Origin: Paenibacillus sp. FSL R7-0273
GTDB lineage: Bacteria; Bacillota; Bacilli; Paenibacillales; Paenibacillaceae
Assembly (NCBI RefSeq): GCF_000758625.1
Contig: NZ_CP009283.1
Location: 4,723,501-4,787,500, forward strand
DNA: 64,000 nucleotides
Reading direction: 5' to 3'
The translations under genes and the position numbers were made by a program. Position 1 is the stretch's first letter, and each line of letters starts with the position of its first letter. The notes beneath the pieces were generated by a model. That model searched no databases and was not told where the DNA came from. It was given only the letters and a program-made list of their open reading frames with translations. This document shows, piece after piece, positions 16,830-25,726 of the stretch.

Positions 16830-17213
16830 TCAGGCGATCGTTGCGTGAATCTCATGGTCAGCCAGCTTGACCGGCTTATTGTCACCATCTACAAATACAA
16901 CCGTCGGCTTGTGGCCGGCCAGCTCTTCTGAGGATAACATGGCATAAGAAATAATAATCACTGTATCTCCGGGCTGTACCAGACGGGCTGCTGCCCCGTT
17001 CAGACAGATGACGCCGCTGCCGCGCGGTCCGGGAATAACATACGTTTCCAGACGGGAGCCGTTGTTGTTGTCAACAATCTGCACCTTCTCGTTCTCCAGC
17101 AGGTCGGCCGCCTCCATCAGATCCTCATCAATCGTAATGCTGCCAACATAGTTAAGATTAGCCTCAGTCACTGTCGCGCGGTGGATTTTGGATTTCATCA
17201 TATGTCTAAACAA
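16830..17213 (-). CDS. panD: Aspartate 1-decarboxylase
   Basis: A 127-aa pyruvoyl enzyme that makes beta-alanine from aspartate for pantothenate synthesis. The self-cleavage site Gly24-Ser25 lies in NYVGSITID, giving the beta chain and the pyruvoyl-bearing alpha chain. The start is TTG 17213, which yields [20 protein letters not shown] and the same 127-aa length as B. subtilis PanD; GGAGGCT lies 7 bases upstream. The start lies inside the end of panC (8-base overlap), so translation is coupled. It is the last gene of panBCD. Confidence 0.96.
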   Translation of the reverse strand: MFRHMMKSKIHRATVTEANLNYVGSITIDEDLMEAADLLENEKVQIVDNNNGSRLETYVIPGPRGSGVICLNGAAARLVQPGDTVIIISYAMLSSEELAGHKPTVVFVDGDNKPVKLADHEIHATIA

Positions 17214-18096
17214 GGGCGGGAGCCTCCTTTGGAATAAATACATTATTGTCAATCAGCCGGGTTCTGCCGAATTTGACTGCCAGCGCAATGATAATTTCAC
17301 TGCCGGAGGCAGTAAGCAGGGAGCCTGATTCCAAGGTCTCCAGATCCGGGAAGGTCAGAATTTCAACATAATCGATCACGGCTAGCGGTGCAGCCGATAT
17401 TTCAGATACTAGAAGCGCCCGGGCTTCATCCGCAGTACGCACTGTACCCTCATCCATTGCCTGGCGCACAGTCTTCAGTGAACGGGACAGCACAAGCGCC
17501 TGGCTGCGTTCTTCTGCTGACAGATAGACATTGCGTGAGCTGAGCGCCAGCCCGTCATTTTCGCGGATGATCGGACAGGCAATAATTTCTACATTCATAT
17601 TGAGGTCGGATACCATCCGGCGAAGCACTGCCACCTGCTGGGCATCCTTAAGCCCGAAGAATGCATAATCAGGCTGGACCATATTAAACAGCTTGTTAAC
17701 AACAGTGGTTACACCGTCGAAATGGCCGGGCCGGGAAGCGCCGCAGAGTCTTGTAGTCAGTGAGGAGACAGCGATCCTGGTAAGAGTCTGCTGCGGATAC
17801 ATTTCCTCCACGCTTGGAATAAAAACAATATCTGCACCTTCGCGTTCGGCAAGCTCCAGATCACGTGCTTCATCACGCGGATAGGAGGCATAATCTTCAT
17901 TCGGGCCGAATTGCAGCGGATTGACAAAAATGCTCATCACCACCGTATTGCTCTTCTCACCGGCCTTGCGCAGCAGACTGGCATGTCCTTCATGAAGATA
18001 ACCCATAGTCGGCACAAACCCGATCGGGGTATGCCCCCCCTGACGCATATAATCAAGCGCTTCGCGCAATTGCGCTACTGTTCTGACTACTCTCAT
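17206..18096 (-). CDS. panC: Pantothenate synthetase (pantoate--beta-alanine ligase)
   Basis: A 296-aa enzyme that joins pantoate and beta-alanine using ATP. The nucleotide-binding [15 protein letters not shown] (HIGH-like) motif, [19 protein letters not shown], and the [16 protein letters not shown] and [14 protein letters not shown] motifs are all present. It lies one base after the panB stop codon region and overlaps panD by 8 bases, a tight panB-panC-panD operon. GGAGTGAAG at the end of panB serves as ribosome binding site. Confidence 0.97.
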   Translation of the reverse strand: MRVVRTVAQLREALDYMRQGGHTPIGFVPTMGYLHEGHASLLRKAGEKSNTVVMSIFVNPLQFGPNEDYASYPRDEARDLELAEREGADIVFIPSVEEMYPQQTLTRIAVSSLTTRLCGASRPGHFDGVTTVVNKLFNMVQPDYAFFGLKDAQQVAVLRRMVSDLNMNVEIIACPIIRENDGLALSSRNVYLSAEERSQALVLSRSLKTVRQAMDEGTVRTADEARALLVSEISAAPLAVIDYVEILTFPDLETLESGSLLTASGSEIIIALAVKFGRTRLIDNNVFIPKEAPALV

Positions 18097-18097
18097 C

Positions 18098-18964
18098 TTA
18101 CTTCACTCCTTTTTTGGCAGCGCCGTATAAAGATTCCAGTACCTGCTCATCCGCTTTAAAAACATGGTTCTCAGCAGGGAAGGAACGCTCCTTCACTTCC
18201 TTGACGTAGCTGCTGATTCCCTCACGGATGATGCCGCCGACGTCGGCATAGGTTTTGACAAAACGCTTCTCCCGGTATGGCGAGGCATAGCGCACGAGAT
18301 CATGGAACACAAGCACCTGTCCGTCGCAGTACCTGCCCGCCCCGATGCCAATTGTCGGAATGCTGAGCGCCTTCGTAATGGCTTCCGCCACTTCTTCCGT
18401 TACCAGCTCCAGAACGATGCCGAACGCGCCGGCCGCTTCAAGCGCCTTCGCCTCATCCATCAGCCGCTGTGCATCCTCGGGGTCTTTACCCTGAATCCGG
18501 TAGCCGCCGATCATATTGACCGACTGCGGAGTCAGTCCGATATGCCCGAGAACCGGCACCCCCGCCTTCGTAACCGCAGACACGGCATCGCAGATTTCAA
18601 GCCCGCCCTCCATCTTCACAGCATGGGCACGGCCCTCCTGCATCAATCTGCGCACACCGCGCAGCGTCTCATCCACGCTTCCGTGATAGGTCATGAACGG
18701 CATATCCGCCACGATAAAAGTGTTCTGCGCCCCCCGGACGACAGAGCGGGTATGGTAGACCATATCATCGATCGTCACCGGCAGCGTCGTATCATAGCCG
18801 AGCACTACATTTCCAAGTGAATCACCGACGAGGATCAGGTCAATTCCTGCCTCCTCCGCCAGCAGTGCCGAAGGATAATCATAAGCGGTCAGCATGCTCA
18901 GCGGCACACCGTCCGCTTTCATTTTTTTCATTTTTACAATGTTTAGTGCATGTTTGTCAGCCAC
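18098..18964 (-). CDS. panB: 3-methyl-2-oxobutanoate hydroxymethyltransferase
   Basis: A 288-aa ketopantoate hydroxymethyltransferase, the committed step of pantothenate synthesis. Motifs are LTAYDYPSALLAEEAGID, LVGDSLGNVVLGYDTT, and VKMEGG with the TPQSVNMIGGY region. The start is uncertain: GTG 18964 has AAGGGG at 10 bases and gives MADKHALNIVKMKK, close to other Bacilli; ATG 18973 has the same AAGGGG only 1 base away, which is too close. Expression is probably controlled by the 250-base leader and terminator described separately. Confidence 0.93.
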   Translation of the reverse strand: MADKHALNIVKMKKMKADGVPLSMLTAYDYPSALLAEEAGIDLILVGDSLGNVVLGYDTTLPVTIDDMVYHTRSVVRGAQNTFIVADMPFMTYHGSVDETLRGVRRLMQEGRAHAVKMEGGLEICDAVSAVTKAGVPVLGHIGLTPQSVNMIGGYRIQGKDPEDAQRLMDEAKALEAAGAFGIVLELVTEEVAEAITKALSIPTIGIGAGRYCDGQVLVFHDLVRYASPYREKRFVKTYADVGGIIREGISSYVKEVKERSFPAENHVFKADEQVLESLYGAAKKGVK

Positions 18965-19218
18965 TCTCTCCATTCCCCTTTTCGCAGTTAAAATACGCGT
19001 AAACGCGCAAACAAAAAAACCCTTTAGCATAATCGGCTAAATAGGTCCGAAGGGCAAAAAAGAGTCACTCGCGATCGTCCCTTCTGTCTCGGTCCTTACG
19101 GCTCAGAGCAGAATCCAACGTAACCGTGTTGTACAGTTATGAAGGTACATCCAAAAGCAATTACTCAATTATTGAAGCCTAGCCGGAGTACAGTTCGCAG
19201 TTCAGCGATACCGTCTCT
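18965..19218 (-). promoter_or_regulatory. Structured 5' leader of panBCD, candidate riboregulator (pan-motif-like position)
   Basis: About 250 transcribed bases precede panB. On the minus strand a stem UUCUG/CAGAA (near 19114-19083) encloses a smaller stem capped by a GUAA loop and contains a bulged A. After it GAAGGG (19084-19079) can pair with CCCUUC (19054-19049), and part of the same segment, CCCUU (19054-19050), can instead pair with AAGGG (19024-19020) at the terminator. These are alternative folds of the attenuator type. The pan RNA family lies at this position in other Firmicutes and has bulged adenines, but I cannot confirm membership. A T-box is unlikely because no UGGNACC core is seen. 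Confidence 0.6.
19013..19046 (-). terminator. Attenuator-type terminator upstream of panB
   Basis: On the minus strand ACCUAUUUAGC pairs with GCUAAAGGGU around a 7-base loop with one bulged A, followed by seven T. It lies about 50 bases before the panB start, downstream of the probable promoter, so it can end transcription early. Confidence 0.75.
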
Positions 19219-19224
19219 GTCCAT

Positions 19225-19233
19225 AGTATACCA
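19225..19233 (-). promoter_or_regulatory. Extended -10 promoter of panBCD
   Basis: On the minus strand TGGTATACT is an extended -10 element (TGn-TATACT). No good -35 is seen at 17 bases. It lies just downstream of the birA terminator, giving a start near 19218 and a leader of about 250 bases. Confidence 0.55.
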
Positions 19234-19253
19234 AAACCTGACGGCAATTACAC

Positions 19254-19290
19254 GAAAAAAATATGACAAGGGATGGAACCCTTGTCATAT
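19254..19290 (-). terminator. Intrinsic terminator of the birA operon
   Basis: ATATGACAAGGG pairs perfectly with CCCTTGTCATAT (19261-19290), followed on the minus strand by ATTTTTTTCG. The stem touches the birA stop codon. Confidence 0.92.
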
Positions 19291-20090
19291 CAGATCATTT
19301 CTATCTCACCAGACAGAATGCTGGTGATATTTCCAGCCTCATCCTGCAGCAGCAGTCCGCCGTTCTCGTCCAGCCCCACCGCTCTGCCTCCAGAGCGGCC
19401 CTGGGATGCATTTAAGCTTATCTGGCGTCCGAGTGTCACCGACATGTCTTCCCAGAGCTCCTTCACCGGCCCAAAGCCCTGCTCTAAATAGAGGCCATAT
19501 AAATATTCCAGCTCAGCCAGCACAGCCCTAGTCAGCTGTTCACGGTCAACCGGAATACCTCCGCCTTCAATCAGCAGGGAAGTGCCGACCCCCTGGAGAT
19601 CATCCGGGTAGTCCTCAGGGGTCAGGTTGGCGGAAATCCCGATTCCGGCGATGGCATAATGCAACCCGCCTTCCCGGAGGGAGGATTCCAGCAGGATGCC
19701 GCAGATTTTGCGGCCGCCGGCCAGCAGATCATTCGGCCATTTAATTCCGGCCGGCACACCGGTCACCTCACGGATTGCCGTACAGACGGCAACCCCGGTG
19801 AGCAGTGTAAGCTGGGGCGTCAGGGACAGAGGCAGATCCGGACGGAGCACAATGCTCATCCAGATTCCCTTGCCCTTTGGCGAATGCCACTTCCGGCCCA
19901 TACGTCCCCGGCCGCCGGTCTGCTCCTCGGCACGGACGGCTGTTCCCTCGGGGGCACCTGCCTCGGCCAGCTTTTTGGCTTCCTCCTGAGTCGAAGTCAC
20001 CGAATCAAGCAGCTGCAGGCGGTCCTGCCAGCCGGGAACGAAGCTATCCCGGGCCGTGAGGCCGTGTGCAGGCTTTCTGTCATCGTTCAT
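19290..20090 (-). CDS. birA: Biotin--[acetyl-CoA-carboxylase] ligase without HTH domain
   Basis: A 266-aa biotin protein ligase that attaches biotin to the acetyl-CoA carboxylase carrier protein. Catalytic marks are the DSVTSTQEEAKKLAE start, TGGRGRMGRKWHSPKG, GIKWPNDLL and GIGISANL. B. subtilis BirA has about 325 residues, with an N-terminal winged helix that binds DNA; here the catalytic domain begins within about 25 residues of the start, so that helix is missing. I chose ATG 20090 (AAGGA at 9 bases) over ATG 20096. It overlaps the end of cca. It would ligate biotin but not repress genes. Confidence 0.92.
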   Translation of the reverse strand: MNDDRKPAHGLTARDSFVPGWQDRLQLLDSVTSTQEEAKKLAEAGAPEGTAVRAEEQTGGRGRMGRKWHSPKGKGIWMSIVLRPDLPLSLTPQLTLLTGVAVCTAIREVTGVPAGIKWPNDLLAGGRKICGILLESSLREGGLHYAIAGIGISANLTPEDYPDDLQGVGTSLLIEGGGIPVDREQLTRAVLAELEYLYGLYLEQGFGPVKELWEDMSVTLGRQISLNASQGRSGGRAVGLDENGGLLLQDEAGNITSILSGEIEMI

Positions 20091-21417
20091 CTGCATCCAT
20101 CCTTCTTGCTTCCTGAAGCAGCACTTGTTGATTATTCGGGCAGTCTCCTGCCGCTACAGCCAGCAGCAGCTTATTCAGCAGCGCACCAAGCCAAGGCCCC
20201 GGAGCCTTTCCAAGCAGGCCGGCCAGCTCCTTGCCGGAAACTGCCAGCTCGGCAAGCGTGCGGACCGGCATCTCCGCGGTCCATGACCGCAGGGTCGCCG
20301 GCGGGATGTACCGGATCGACGGGGCTGCGCCGCTGGTAGCGTGCAAGGCGGCCTGGCCTGCATGGGAGCGCTGTGCAGGCGGCTCCGCAAGCAGCGTCGC
20401 CCACCCTTCGGCGGCTTCCGCGCCGAAGGTCAGCACGGCGGCTATCCAGCGCCGCCGCAAATGCTCAGCAGCGCCGGGAGCATCCGGCGCTGCTGAGGCC
20501 AGAGCCGCGTCCCACGCCTCGCGGACGCGGAGCACGGCGGCGGTGCTGCTGCGCGCCGCCCCCGGGAACGTCCATGCCCGCAGGAGCTTGTCGGCCGCTT
20601 CGGCCGACTGCCCCAGGGCATGGAGGAGGAGCGCCCACCGCAGGCGGGCGCTCTCCAGTTCCCCGATCCCGGCCAGCATGGCGGCGGCAGCCGCCAGGTC
20701 TTCGCCGGTCCAGGGGAACGGGGCTTTGCCGCGCGCCAGCAGGCCGCTGCGCGCAAGCAGGCCAAGGCCGCGCACAGGGTGCGGCCCCTCGACAATCTTC
20801 GCAGTCTCGGCGCGCACGCGCTCGACGGCGATATGCGCCAGCTTGTCCCGCTGGCGCAGCAGCCCCCGCCACGTATTCTTGGCGATGGCAAAATCCAGCA
20901 CCGACGCGAACCGCACACAGCGCAGCATGCGCAGGGCGTCCTCGTCGAAGCGCTCCTCCGCGCTGCCTACGCAGCGGACCAGACGGGCGTCTAAATCCTG
21001 AGCACCCAGAAACGGATCAACCAGCTCCCCGTCAAGTCCGCAGCAGATGGCATTAATCGTGAAGTCCCGCCGCCGCAGATCCTCTTTAACATCGCTTACA
21101 AAAGCTACATGCTCCGGACGCCGGTGATCCGCATAGCCGCTTTCTGTACGGTAGGTGGTCACCTCAAAGCTGAAGCCGTCCTGAAGCACGGTAACCGTTC
21201 CATGCGCCAGTCCCGTCGGGACACAGCGCGGAAATACGGCCATTACCTCCTCAGGCAGCGCCGAGGTAGTCAGGTCTATATCATGCACCGGACGGCCAAG
21301 CAGCTCATCACGGATACAGCCGCCGACAAAATAGGCTTCCCGGCCGCTCTCCAGCAGGCCGGTAATCACCTTGCCGGCCGCCTCCGCCATGCCTTCCGGC
21401 GCCATTGTCCATTTCAT
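20080..21417 (-). CDS. cca: CCA tRNA nucleotidyltransferase
   Basis: A 445-aa enzyme that adds or repairs the CCA end of tRNAs. The N-terminal nucleotidyltransferase domain has YFVGGCIRDELLGRPVHDIDL, the EDLRRRDFTINAI motif and DPFLGAQDLDARLVRCVG; RFDEDALRMLRCVRFAS follows. The C-terminal half (after about residue 170) is alanine- and leucine-rich, with GC content well above that of its neighbours. The start is ATG 21417 with GGAG 6 bases upstream. It lies 10 bases downstream of bshA and overlaps birA, the same order as in B. subtilis. Confidence 0.95.
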   Translation of the reverse strand: MKWTMAPEGMAEAAGKVITGLLESGREAYFVGGCIRDELLGRPVHDIDLTTSALPEEVMAVFPRCVPTGLAHGTVTVLQDGFSFEVTTYRTESGYADHRRPEHVAFVSDVKEDLRRRDFTINAICCGLDGELVDPFLGAQDLDARLVRCVGSAEERFDEDALRMLRCVRFASVLDFAIAKNTWRGLLRQRDKLAHIAVERVRAETAKIVEGPHPVRGLGLLARSGLLARGKAPFPWTGEDLAAAAAMLAGIGELESARLRWALLLHALGQSAEAADKLLRAWTFPGAARSSTAAVLRVREAWDAALASAAPDAPGAAEHLRRRWIAAVLTFGAEAAEGWATLLAEPPAQRSHAGQAALHATSGAAPSIRYIPPATLRSWTAEMPVRTLAELAVSGKELAGLLGKAPGPWLGALLNKLLLAVAAGDCPNNQQVLLQEARRMDADER

Positions 21418-21427
21418 CCTGTACTCC

Positions 21428-22585
21428 TTACCCCCGGATTGTATCCATTCCGAGTACCTTGCGCCCAAGCACACGGTAATAAATATCTTCATATTGGTTC
21501 GTGATGCTGTCACGGCTGAAGTCGTTGCAGGACCGCGCCAGACAGGCCGTCCGGAACTGCTCCGCCATTGCCTCATCCGACAAAAGCTTTATTGCATACT
21601 TAGCCATGGCCGATGTATCGCCGATAGGTGCCAGGAAGCCGGTCTTTCCGTGCTGGACCAGCTCCGGAATACCTCCGGCCTGTGAACCGATGGTCGGTAC
21701 GCCGCAGGCCATTGCCTCCAGTGCCACCAGCCCGAAGCTCTCCTTCTCCGAAGGGAGCAGCAGCAGGTCGGCCAGCGAGATGACCTGGGCGATTTCATCC
21801 TGCTTGCCAAGAAAGCGGACCTTGTGCTCCAGGCCCATCTCGTTGATCTTCGCCTGAATTTTCGGCAGCTCCGGACCTTCCCCTACAAGCAGCAGCTTGG
21901 CCGGAAGCTCACGGCTCACTTTTGCAAACACATCCACTACATCGCTTACCCGCTTAACCGGCCGGAAATTACTGATATGCATCAGAATTTTCTCATCCGG
22001 ATTGGCATAATCGCCCCGCAGATCGGTTACATCGCGCGGATAGTACACCCGCTTGTCGACAAAGTTATAGGTCAGGTCAATGTCGCGTGTAATATCCAGT
22101 ACCCGCCGGGTTTCATTAATCAGATCGAGCGAAACCGCCGTAACCGCGTCGCTCTCATTGATACCCAGCCGGATCAGATCCTTCAGCGATTCATCCTGGC
22201 CCAGCACCGTGATATCCGTACCGTGCAGAGTGGTTACAACCTTCATATCATTGCCGAGCATCTGCTTTGCCAGGAATGCGCAGACGGCATGGGGTACCGC
22301 ATAATGTACATGCAGCAGATCCAGCCCCTGCATTTTGGCTACCTGGGCCATTTTGGTCGCCAGTGCGAGATCATAAGGAGGGTAACGGAATACATAATAA
22401 TCGTTAACCTCAACCTCATGATAAAATATATTCTTCTGAAACGTTCCAAGCCGGAACGGGATACTGTGTGTTATAAAATGGACTTCATGGCCCTTTTCTG
22501 CCAGAAGCTTGCCCAGTTCAGTCGCCACTACGCCCGAGCCGCCGAGAGACGGATAACAGGTGATGCCTATTTTTAGCCGGTTCAT
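21428..22585 (-). CDS. bshA: N-acetyl-alpha-D-glucosaminyl L-malate synthase (bacillithiol step 1)
   Basis: A 385-aa GT4-family glycosyltransferase that joins N-acetylglucosamine from UDP-GlcNAc to L-malate, the first step of bacillithiol synthesis. Family features are the N-terminal [43 protein letters not shown] and the GT4 donor-site stretch with [19 protein letters not shown]. It lies between bshB1 and cca, as in B. subtilis. GGAGACGGAG precedes the ATG. Confidence 0.95.
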   Translation of the reverse strand: MNRLKIGITCYPSLGGSGVVATELGKLLAEKGHEVHFITHSIPFRLGTFQKNIFYHEVEVNDYYVFRYPPYDLALATKMAQVAKMQGLDLLHVHYAVPHAVCAFLAKQMLGNDMKVVTTLHGTDITVLGQDESLKDLIRLGINESDAVTAVSLDLINETRRVLDITRDIDLTYNFVDKRVYYPRDVTDLRGDYANPDEKILMHISNFRPVKRVSDVVDVFAKVSRELPAKLLLVGEGPELPKIQAKINEMGLEHKVRFLGKQDEIAQVISLADLLLLPSEKESFGLVALEAMACGVPTIGSQAGGIPELVQHGKTGFLAPIGDTSAMAKYAIKLLSDEAMAEQFRTACLARSCNDFSRDSITNQYEDIYYRVLGRKVLGMDTIRG

Positions 22586-22668
22586 AGCTCCGTCTCCTTC
22601 GTAGACTTATCTCTTACTTTAAGTAATGTCATGGATTTATTATAGTTGCATCACACAACAAAATAAAG

Positions 22669-23379
22669 CTATTCTGCTCTGCCCCCGCTAAGGAACAGGT
22701 CAACGGCATGGGGAACCCTCGTGGCAAAGCCTTCGGCAAAGGGGATGAGCCTGCGCTGGCCCAGCAGCATATCCCGCGAGCGGACGCGTTCAATATACCC
22801 CTCATTAAGCGGAGTGGACACGACATCCTCACCCGGAGCCTTTTCGAACTGGGAACGGTAGCAGGACAGCGCCTGCTCCTTCACAGCGTATTGCTCCGTT
22901 ACATCCACAATAAGATCGGTACGGCCCAGATCATTGATGAAATAAAAATAAAGCAGCGGCGCAGGCACCGCAGGCTTGTCCGGCATATATTTCCGCAGCT
23001 TGGCGTTAAATACAGCCTCTTCCACCAGCTTGCTGCAGGCGATATGATCGGGATGCCTGTCCTCCCAATACGGCGCAAAAACGACAGCGGGAGCAAAACG
23101 GCGGATTTCCGCAGTTACTGCCGCCAGATGCTCTTCTGTCATATAAAGGCCGCGGTCCGGCAGTCCCAGATTAGTGCGCACAGCAGCACCCAGCACATCA
23201 GCTGCCTGCTGCGCCTCCTGTTTACGGCGCTCCACGGTGCCGTTTGATGACATTTCCGCAGCCGTCAGGTCGCATAAGCCAACCTTGAGCCCTGCAGCCG
23301 TATGCTTGGCGATCGTTCCCGCCATGCCGATTTCGGCGTCATCGGCATGTGCCCCGAATACAAGAATATCCAGCTTCAT
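22669..23379 (-). CDS. bshB1: N-acetylglucosaminyl-L-malate deacetylase (bacillithiol step 2)
   Basis: A 236-aa PIG-L/LmbE-type zinc deacetylase that removes the acetyl group from GlcNAc-malate. Zinc ligands are in GAHADDAEIGMAGTI near the N-terminus and in EDRHPDHIACSKL. Its ATG shares one base with the mgsA stop (TAATG). The 83-base gap to bshA shows no clear terminator, so it is probably one operon. The last enzyme, BshC, is not in this window. Confidence 0.94.
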   Translation of the reverse strand: MKLDILVFGAHADDAEIGMAGTIAKHTAAGLKVGLCDLTAAEMSSNGTVERRKQEAQQAADVLGAAVRTNLGLPDRGLYMTEEHLAAVTAEIRRFAPAVVFAPYWEDRHPDHIACSKLVEEAVFNAKLRKYMPDKPAVPAPLLYFYFINDLGRTDLIVDVTEQYAVKEQALSCYRSQFEKAPGEDVVSTPLNEGYIERVRSRDMLLGQRRLIPFAEGFATRVPHAVDLFLSGGRAE

Positions 23380-23801
23380 TATTCGCCCACACCCGGCTTG
23401 TATTTATGTACCAGCTCACGCCAGCCGAAATCCCCGCGGTCGATGGCTTTCACCAGAATCTCCGCTGTTGCAATATTGGTTGCCACCGGAATACCGTATA
23501 CATCGCACAACCGGAGCAGTGCCGTAATGTCCGGCTCGTGCGGCTGTGCCATCAGCGGATCACGCAGGAAAATAATCAGGTCCAGCTCATCCTGCGCAAC
23601 CAGAGAGCCGATCTGCTGGTCCCCGCCCAGCGGGCCGGACATGAACCGGTTAATCTGCAGCTGCGTTGCTTCCATAATCCGCTGGCCTGTTGTTCCAGTC
23701 GAGTAGAGCTCCAGCCCGGTAAAAACATTTTCATAGGCTGTAACGAAATTGACCATCTCTTCTTTTTTACGGTCATGTGCGATAAAGGCGATCTTTAGCA
23801 T
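23379..23801 (-). CDS. mgsA: Methylglyoxal synthase
   Basis: A 140-aa enzyme that converts dihydroxyacetone phosphate to methylglyoxal, a bypass of lower glycolysis. Motifs are [16 protein letters not shown] at the N-terminus, [25 protein letters not shown] and [16 protein letters not shown]. It lies between dapB and bshB1. The pairing with bacillithiol genes makes sense, since bacillithiol helps detoxify methylglyoxal in Bacilli. Confidence 0.97.
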   Translation of the reverse strand: MLKIAFIAHDRKKEEMVNFVTAYENVFTGLELYSTGTTGQRIMEATQLQINRFMSGPLGGDQQIGSLVAQDELDLIIFLRDPLMAQPHEPDITALLRLCDVYGIPVATNIATAEILVKAIDRGDFGWRELVHKYKPGVGE

Positions 23802-23818
23802 GTTGATTTCTCCCCTGT

Positions 23819-24622
23819 CTATTCAATAAAATGCTCGAAGCCGTAGATCAGACCGGTATACCCCATTACCTTCTGAACTCCCATCTTAACCCCCGGCATA
23901 TAGCCCGCCCGTTCGTACGAATCATGACGGATTTTGAGCGACTGGCCGAAGCCGCCGAACACAACCTCCTCCTGGGCGAACACTCCCGGAAGACGGACGC
24001 TGTGGATACGGAAGCCGTTGTAATAGCCGCCGCGTGAGCCTTCAATAAGCTCCTCCTCCTCGGGATGGCCCTGGCGGAGCTCCTGTCTGGCTTCAGAGAT
24101 CATTTCTGCCGTCTTGATTGCTGTACCTGAAGGGGCATCGAGCTTCTGATCTCCATGATACTCGATAATTTCCAGATGCGGGAAATATTTCGCTGCCTGT
24201 GCGGCAAATTTCATCATCAGAATGGCTCCGATGGAGAAGTTCGGGGCAATCAGGCCGCCGATTCCCTGCTCCTTGCATTGCTTGTCCAGCTCGGCAATTT
24301 GCTCCGGAGTGAACCCGGTAGTTCCGATAACCGGGCGCACCCCGTATTTAATTGCAAGCGAAGTATTGGCATAAGCCGATTGCGGAATAGTAAAATCAAC
24401 CATTACATCCCCGCGGCTTCCTGCCAAGGCAGCTTCCAGATCGGAAGTAACGGTTATTCCGCATTCCTCCAGACCCACCATACGTCCGGCATCTTTCTCG
24501 CCCGCAGAACGGTCTACCGCTGCTGCCAGCTCCAGACCATCATCCTCCAGCACCAGCTTCACAACCTCTTTACCCATTCTGCCTCCTGCTCCGGAGACAA
24601 TCACTCTGATCTTGTCGCTCAC
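23819..24622 (-). CDS. dapB: 4-hydroxy-tetrahydrodipicolinate reductase
   Basis: A 267-aa NAD(P)H-dependent reductase of the lysine and diaminopimelate pathway. It has the N-terminal [18 protein letters not shown] motif, NFSIGA and the signature with [19 protein letters not shown]. The start is GTG 24622, with GAGGAGGA upstream. Diaminopimelate also supplies peptidoglycan and dipicolinate of spores. It lies upstream of mgsA in a tight gene series. Confidence 0.96.
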   Translation of the reverse strand: MSDKIRVIVSGAGGRMGKEVVKLVLEDDGLELAAAVDRSAGEKDAGRMVGLEECGITVTSDLEAALAGSRGDVMVDFTIPQSAYANTSLAIKYGVRPVIGTTGFTPEQIAELDKQCKEQGIGGLIAPNFSIGAILMMKFAAQAAKYFPHLEIIEYHGDQKLDAPSGTAIKTAEMISEARQELRQGHPEEEELIEGSRGGYYNGFRIHSVRLPGVFAQEEVVFGGFGQSLKIRHDSYERAGYMPGVKMGVQKVMGYTGLIYGFEHFIE

Positions 24623-24656
24623 CTTTATTTCCTCCTCGCTTTCAATGGTTCCATTA

Positions 24657-25178
24657 TTAGTGAATATATTTTTGCAAAGATCTTTGCAGGTCTTTCATAA
24701 GCTGGCGCAGTCCCGTATCATCCGGATGAAGCGCAATTACCTCTTTCATGGCGGCAATCGCCTGTACATGCTCATTCATCCGGCTGTGCGCAATCGCCAG
24801 CCATACATAGGCGTCTCCATATAAGGGGTCAAGCGTTATAGCTTCTTTAAGGAGTGTAACCGGATGGTACGGATTATACGTGCCTCCCGCATCATCCTCC
24901 AGCAGGCGTTTGGCCTCCTGCACAAGCCGGAGCGCCTGCAGATGCTGAAGATGCAGCCGGTATTCAGGCTTCGTATCATCCAGCCTCACCGCTGCAACCG
25001 CATGCTCCAGCGCCTTCTCCGCCATTCCGCTCCGGGCATACGTAATGGAGCAGCGGTATCTGACCTCGGCATCATCCGGGCTTGCTGAAATTGCAGCCTC
25101 AAAAAAAGCGATTGCCTGAGCAAAATCACTGCGCAAAATGGAGCGGTATGCCGCCTTAACATAATCATTATGATCCAT
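24657..25178 (-). CDS. Small TPR protein
   Basis: A 173-aa protein made of tetratricopeptide-like repeats: helices around residues 5-33 (FAQAIAFFEAAISASPDDAE), 37-70 (YARSGMAEKALEHAVAAVRL), and a C-terminal pair (GDAYVWLAIAHSRMNEHVQA, AIAAMKEVIALHPDD). No signal peptide. It lies between the MazG-like gene and dapB. There is no counterpart between ypjD and dapB in B. subtilis as I remember it. The partner is unknown. Confidence 0.8.
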   Translation of the reverse strand: MDHNDYVKAAYRSILRSDFAQAIAFFEAAISASPDDAEVRYRCSITYARSGMAEKALEHAVAAVRLDDTKPEYRLHLQHLQALRLVQEAKRLLEDDAGGTYNPYHPVTLLKEAITLDPLYGDAYVWLAIAHSRMNEHVQAIAAMKEVIALHPDDTGLRQLMKDLQRSLQKYIH

Positions 25179-25237
25179 ATCCTCACCATCCTTACGGCTA
25201 AATCCCGTTCGTTTGGTACAGCATATGATATAGAGGC

Positions 25238-25567
25238 CTAATCGGTGTTTTTGAGGGTCCAGCGGCCGGCATCCCGGGTATTGAACTTGTGCATTACTTT
25301 ATTGTGGGCTTCTGTCAGGTCTATGCCCAGCGAATTCGCAAAGCATACCGTAATAAACAGGATGTCACCCAGCTCCAGCTCAATGGAATTATCGGCTTCA
25401 TCCGCTTTTTTTGGCTTTTCACCAAACTGATGGTTCACTTCACGCGCCAGCTCCCCCACTTCCTCGGACATCCGGGCCAGCATGGACAGCGGGCTGAAGT
25501 AGCCTTCCTTAAACTGTGAGATATAAGCGTCAACTTCACGCTGAATATCAGATAGACTTTTTTCCAT
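25238..25567 (-). CDS. MazG-like nucleotide pyrophosphohydrolase (YpjD type)
   Basis: A 109-aa all-alpha NTP pyrophosphohydrolase. The metal-binding motif EEVGELAREVNHQFGE and the second motif LELGDILFITVCFANSLGID are intact. Such proteins hydrolyse non-canonical or excess nucleoside triphosphates. In B. subtilis ypjD also precedes dapB, which supports the assignment. It is divergent from the YitT gene. Confidence 0.9.
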   Translation of the reverse strand: MEKSLSDIQREVDAYISQFKEGYFSPLSMLARMSEEVGELAREVNHQFGEKPKKADEADNSIELELGDILFITVCFANSLGIDLTEAHNKVMHKFNTRDAGRWTLKNTD

Positions 25568-25726
25568 AATTTGCAGCTGCGCCCCCCTGTATGATCTTGC
25601 CTTATGTTTGCCCCTATGTTATCGTAAAGACGTTTTGAAGACAAATCTTTTTTAAATTTGCAGCTTCACCCGATGAAAACAAATCATCTATATTCGGCCC
25701 GTTCAAGGGCTTAGGCGAGGGATCTA

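Noticed and set aside
18965..19140. T-box riboswitch before panB
   Set aside because: GAAGGG...CCCUU pairing is similar to an antiterminator, but the conserved UGGNACC bulge is absent and the downstream genes are not amino-acid related in the usual sense.
20231..21056. Several long overlapping frames in both directions opposite cca
   Set aside because: They arise from high GC in the C-terminal half of cca, which removes stop codons; the products are Arg/Ala/Pro-rich without recognisable domains.
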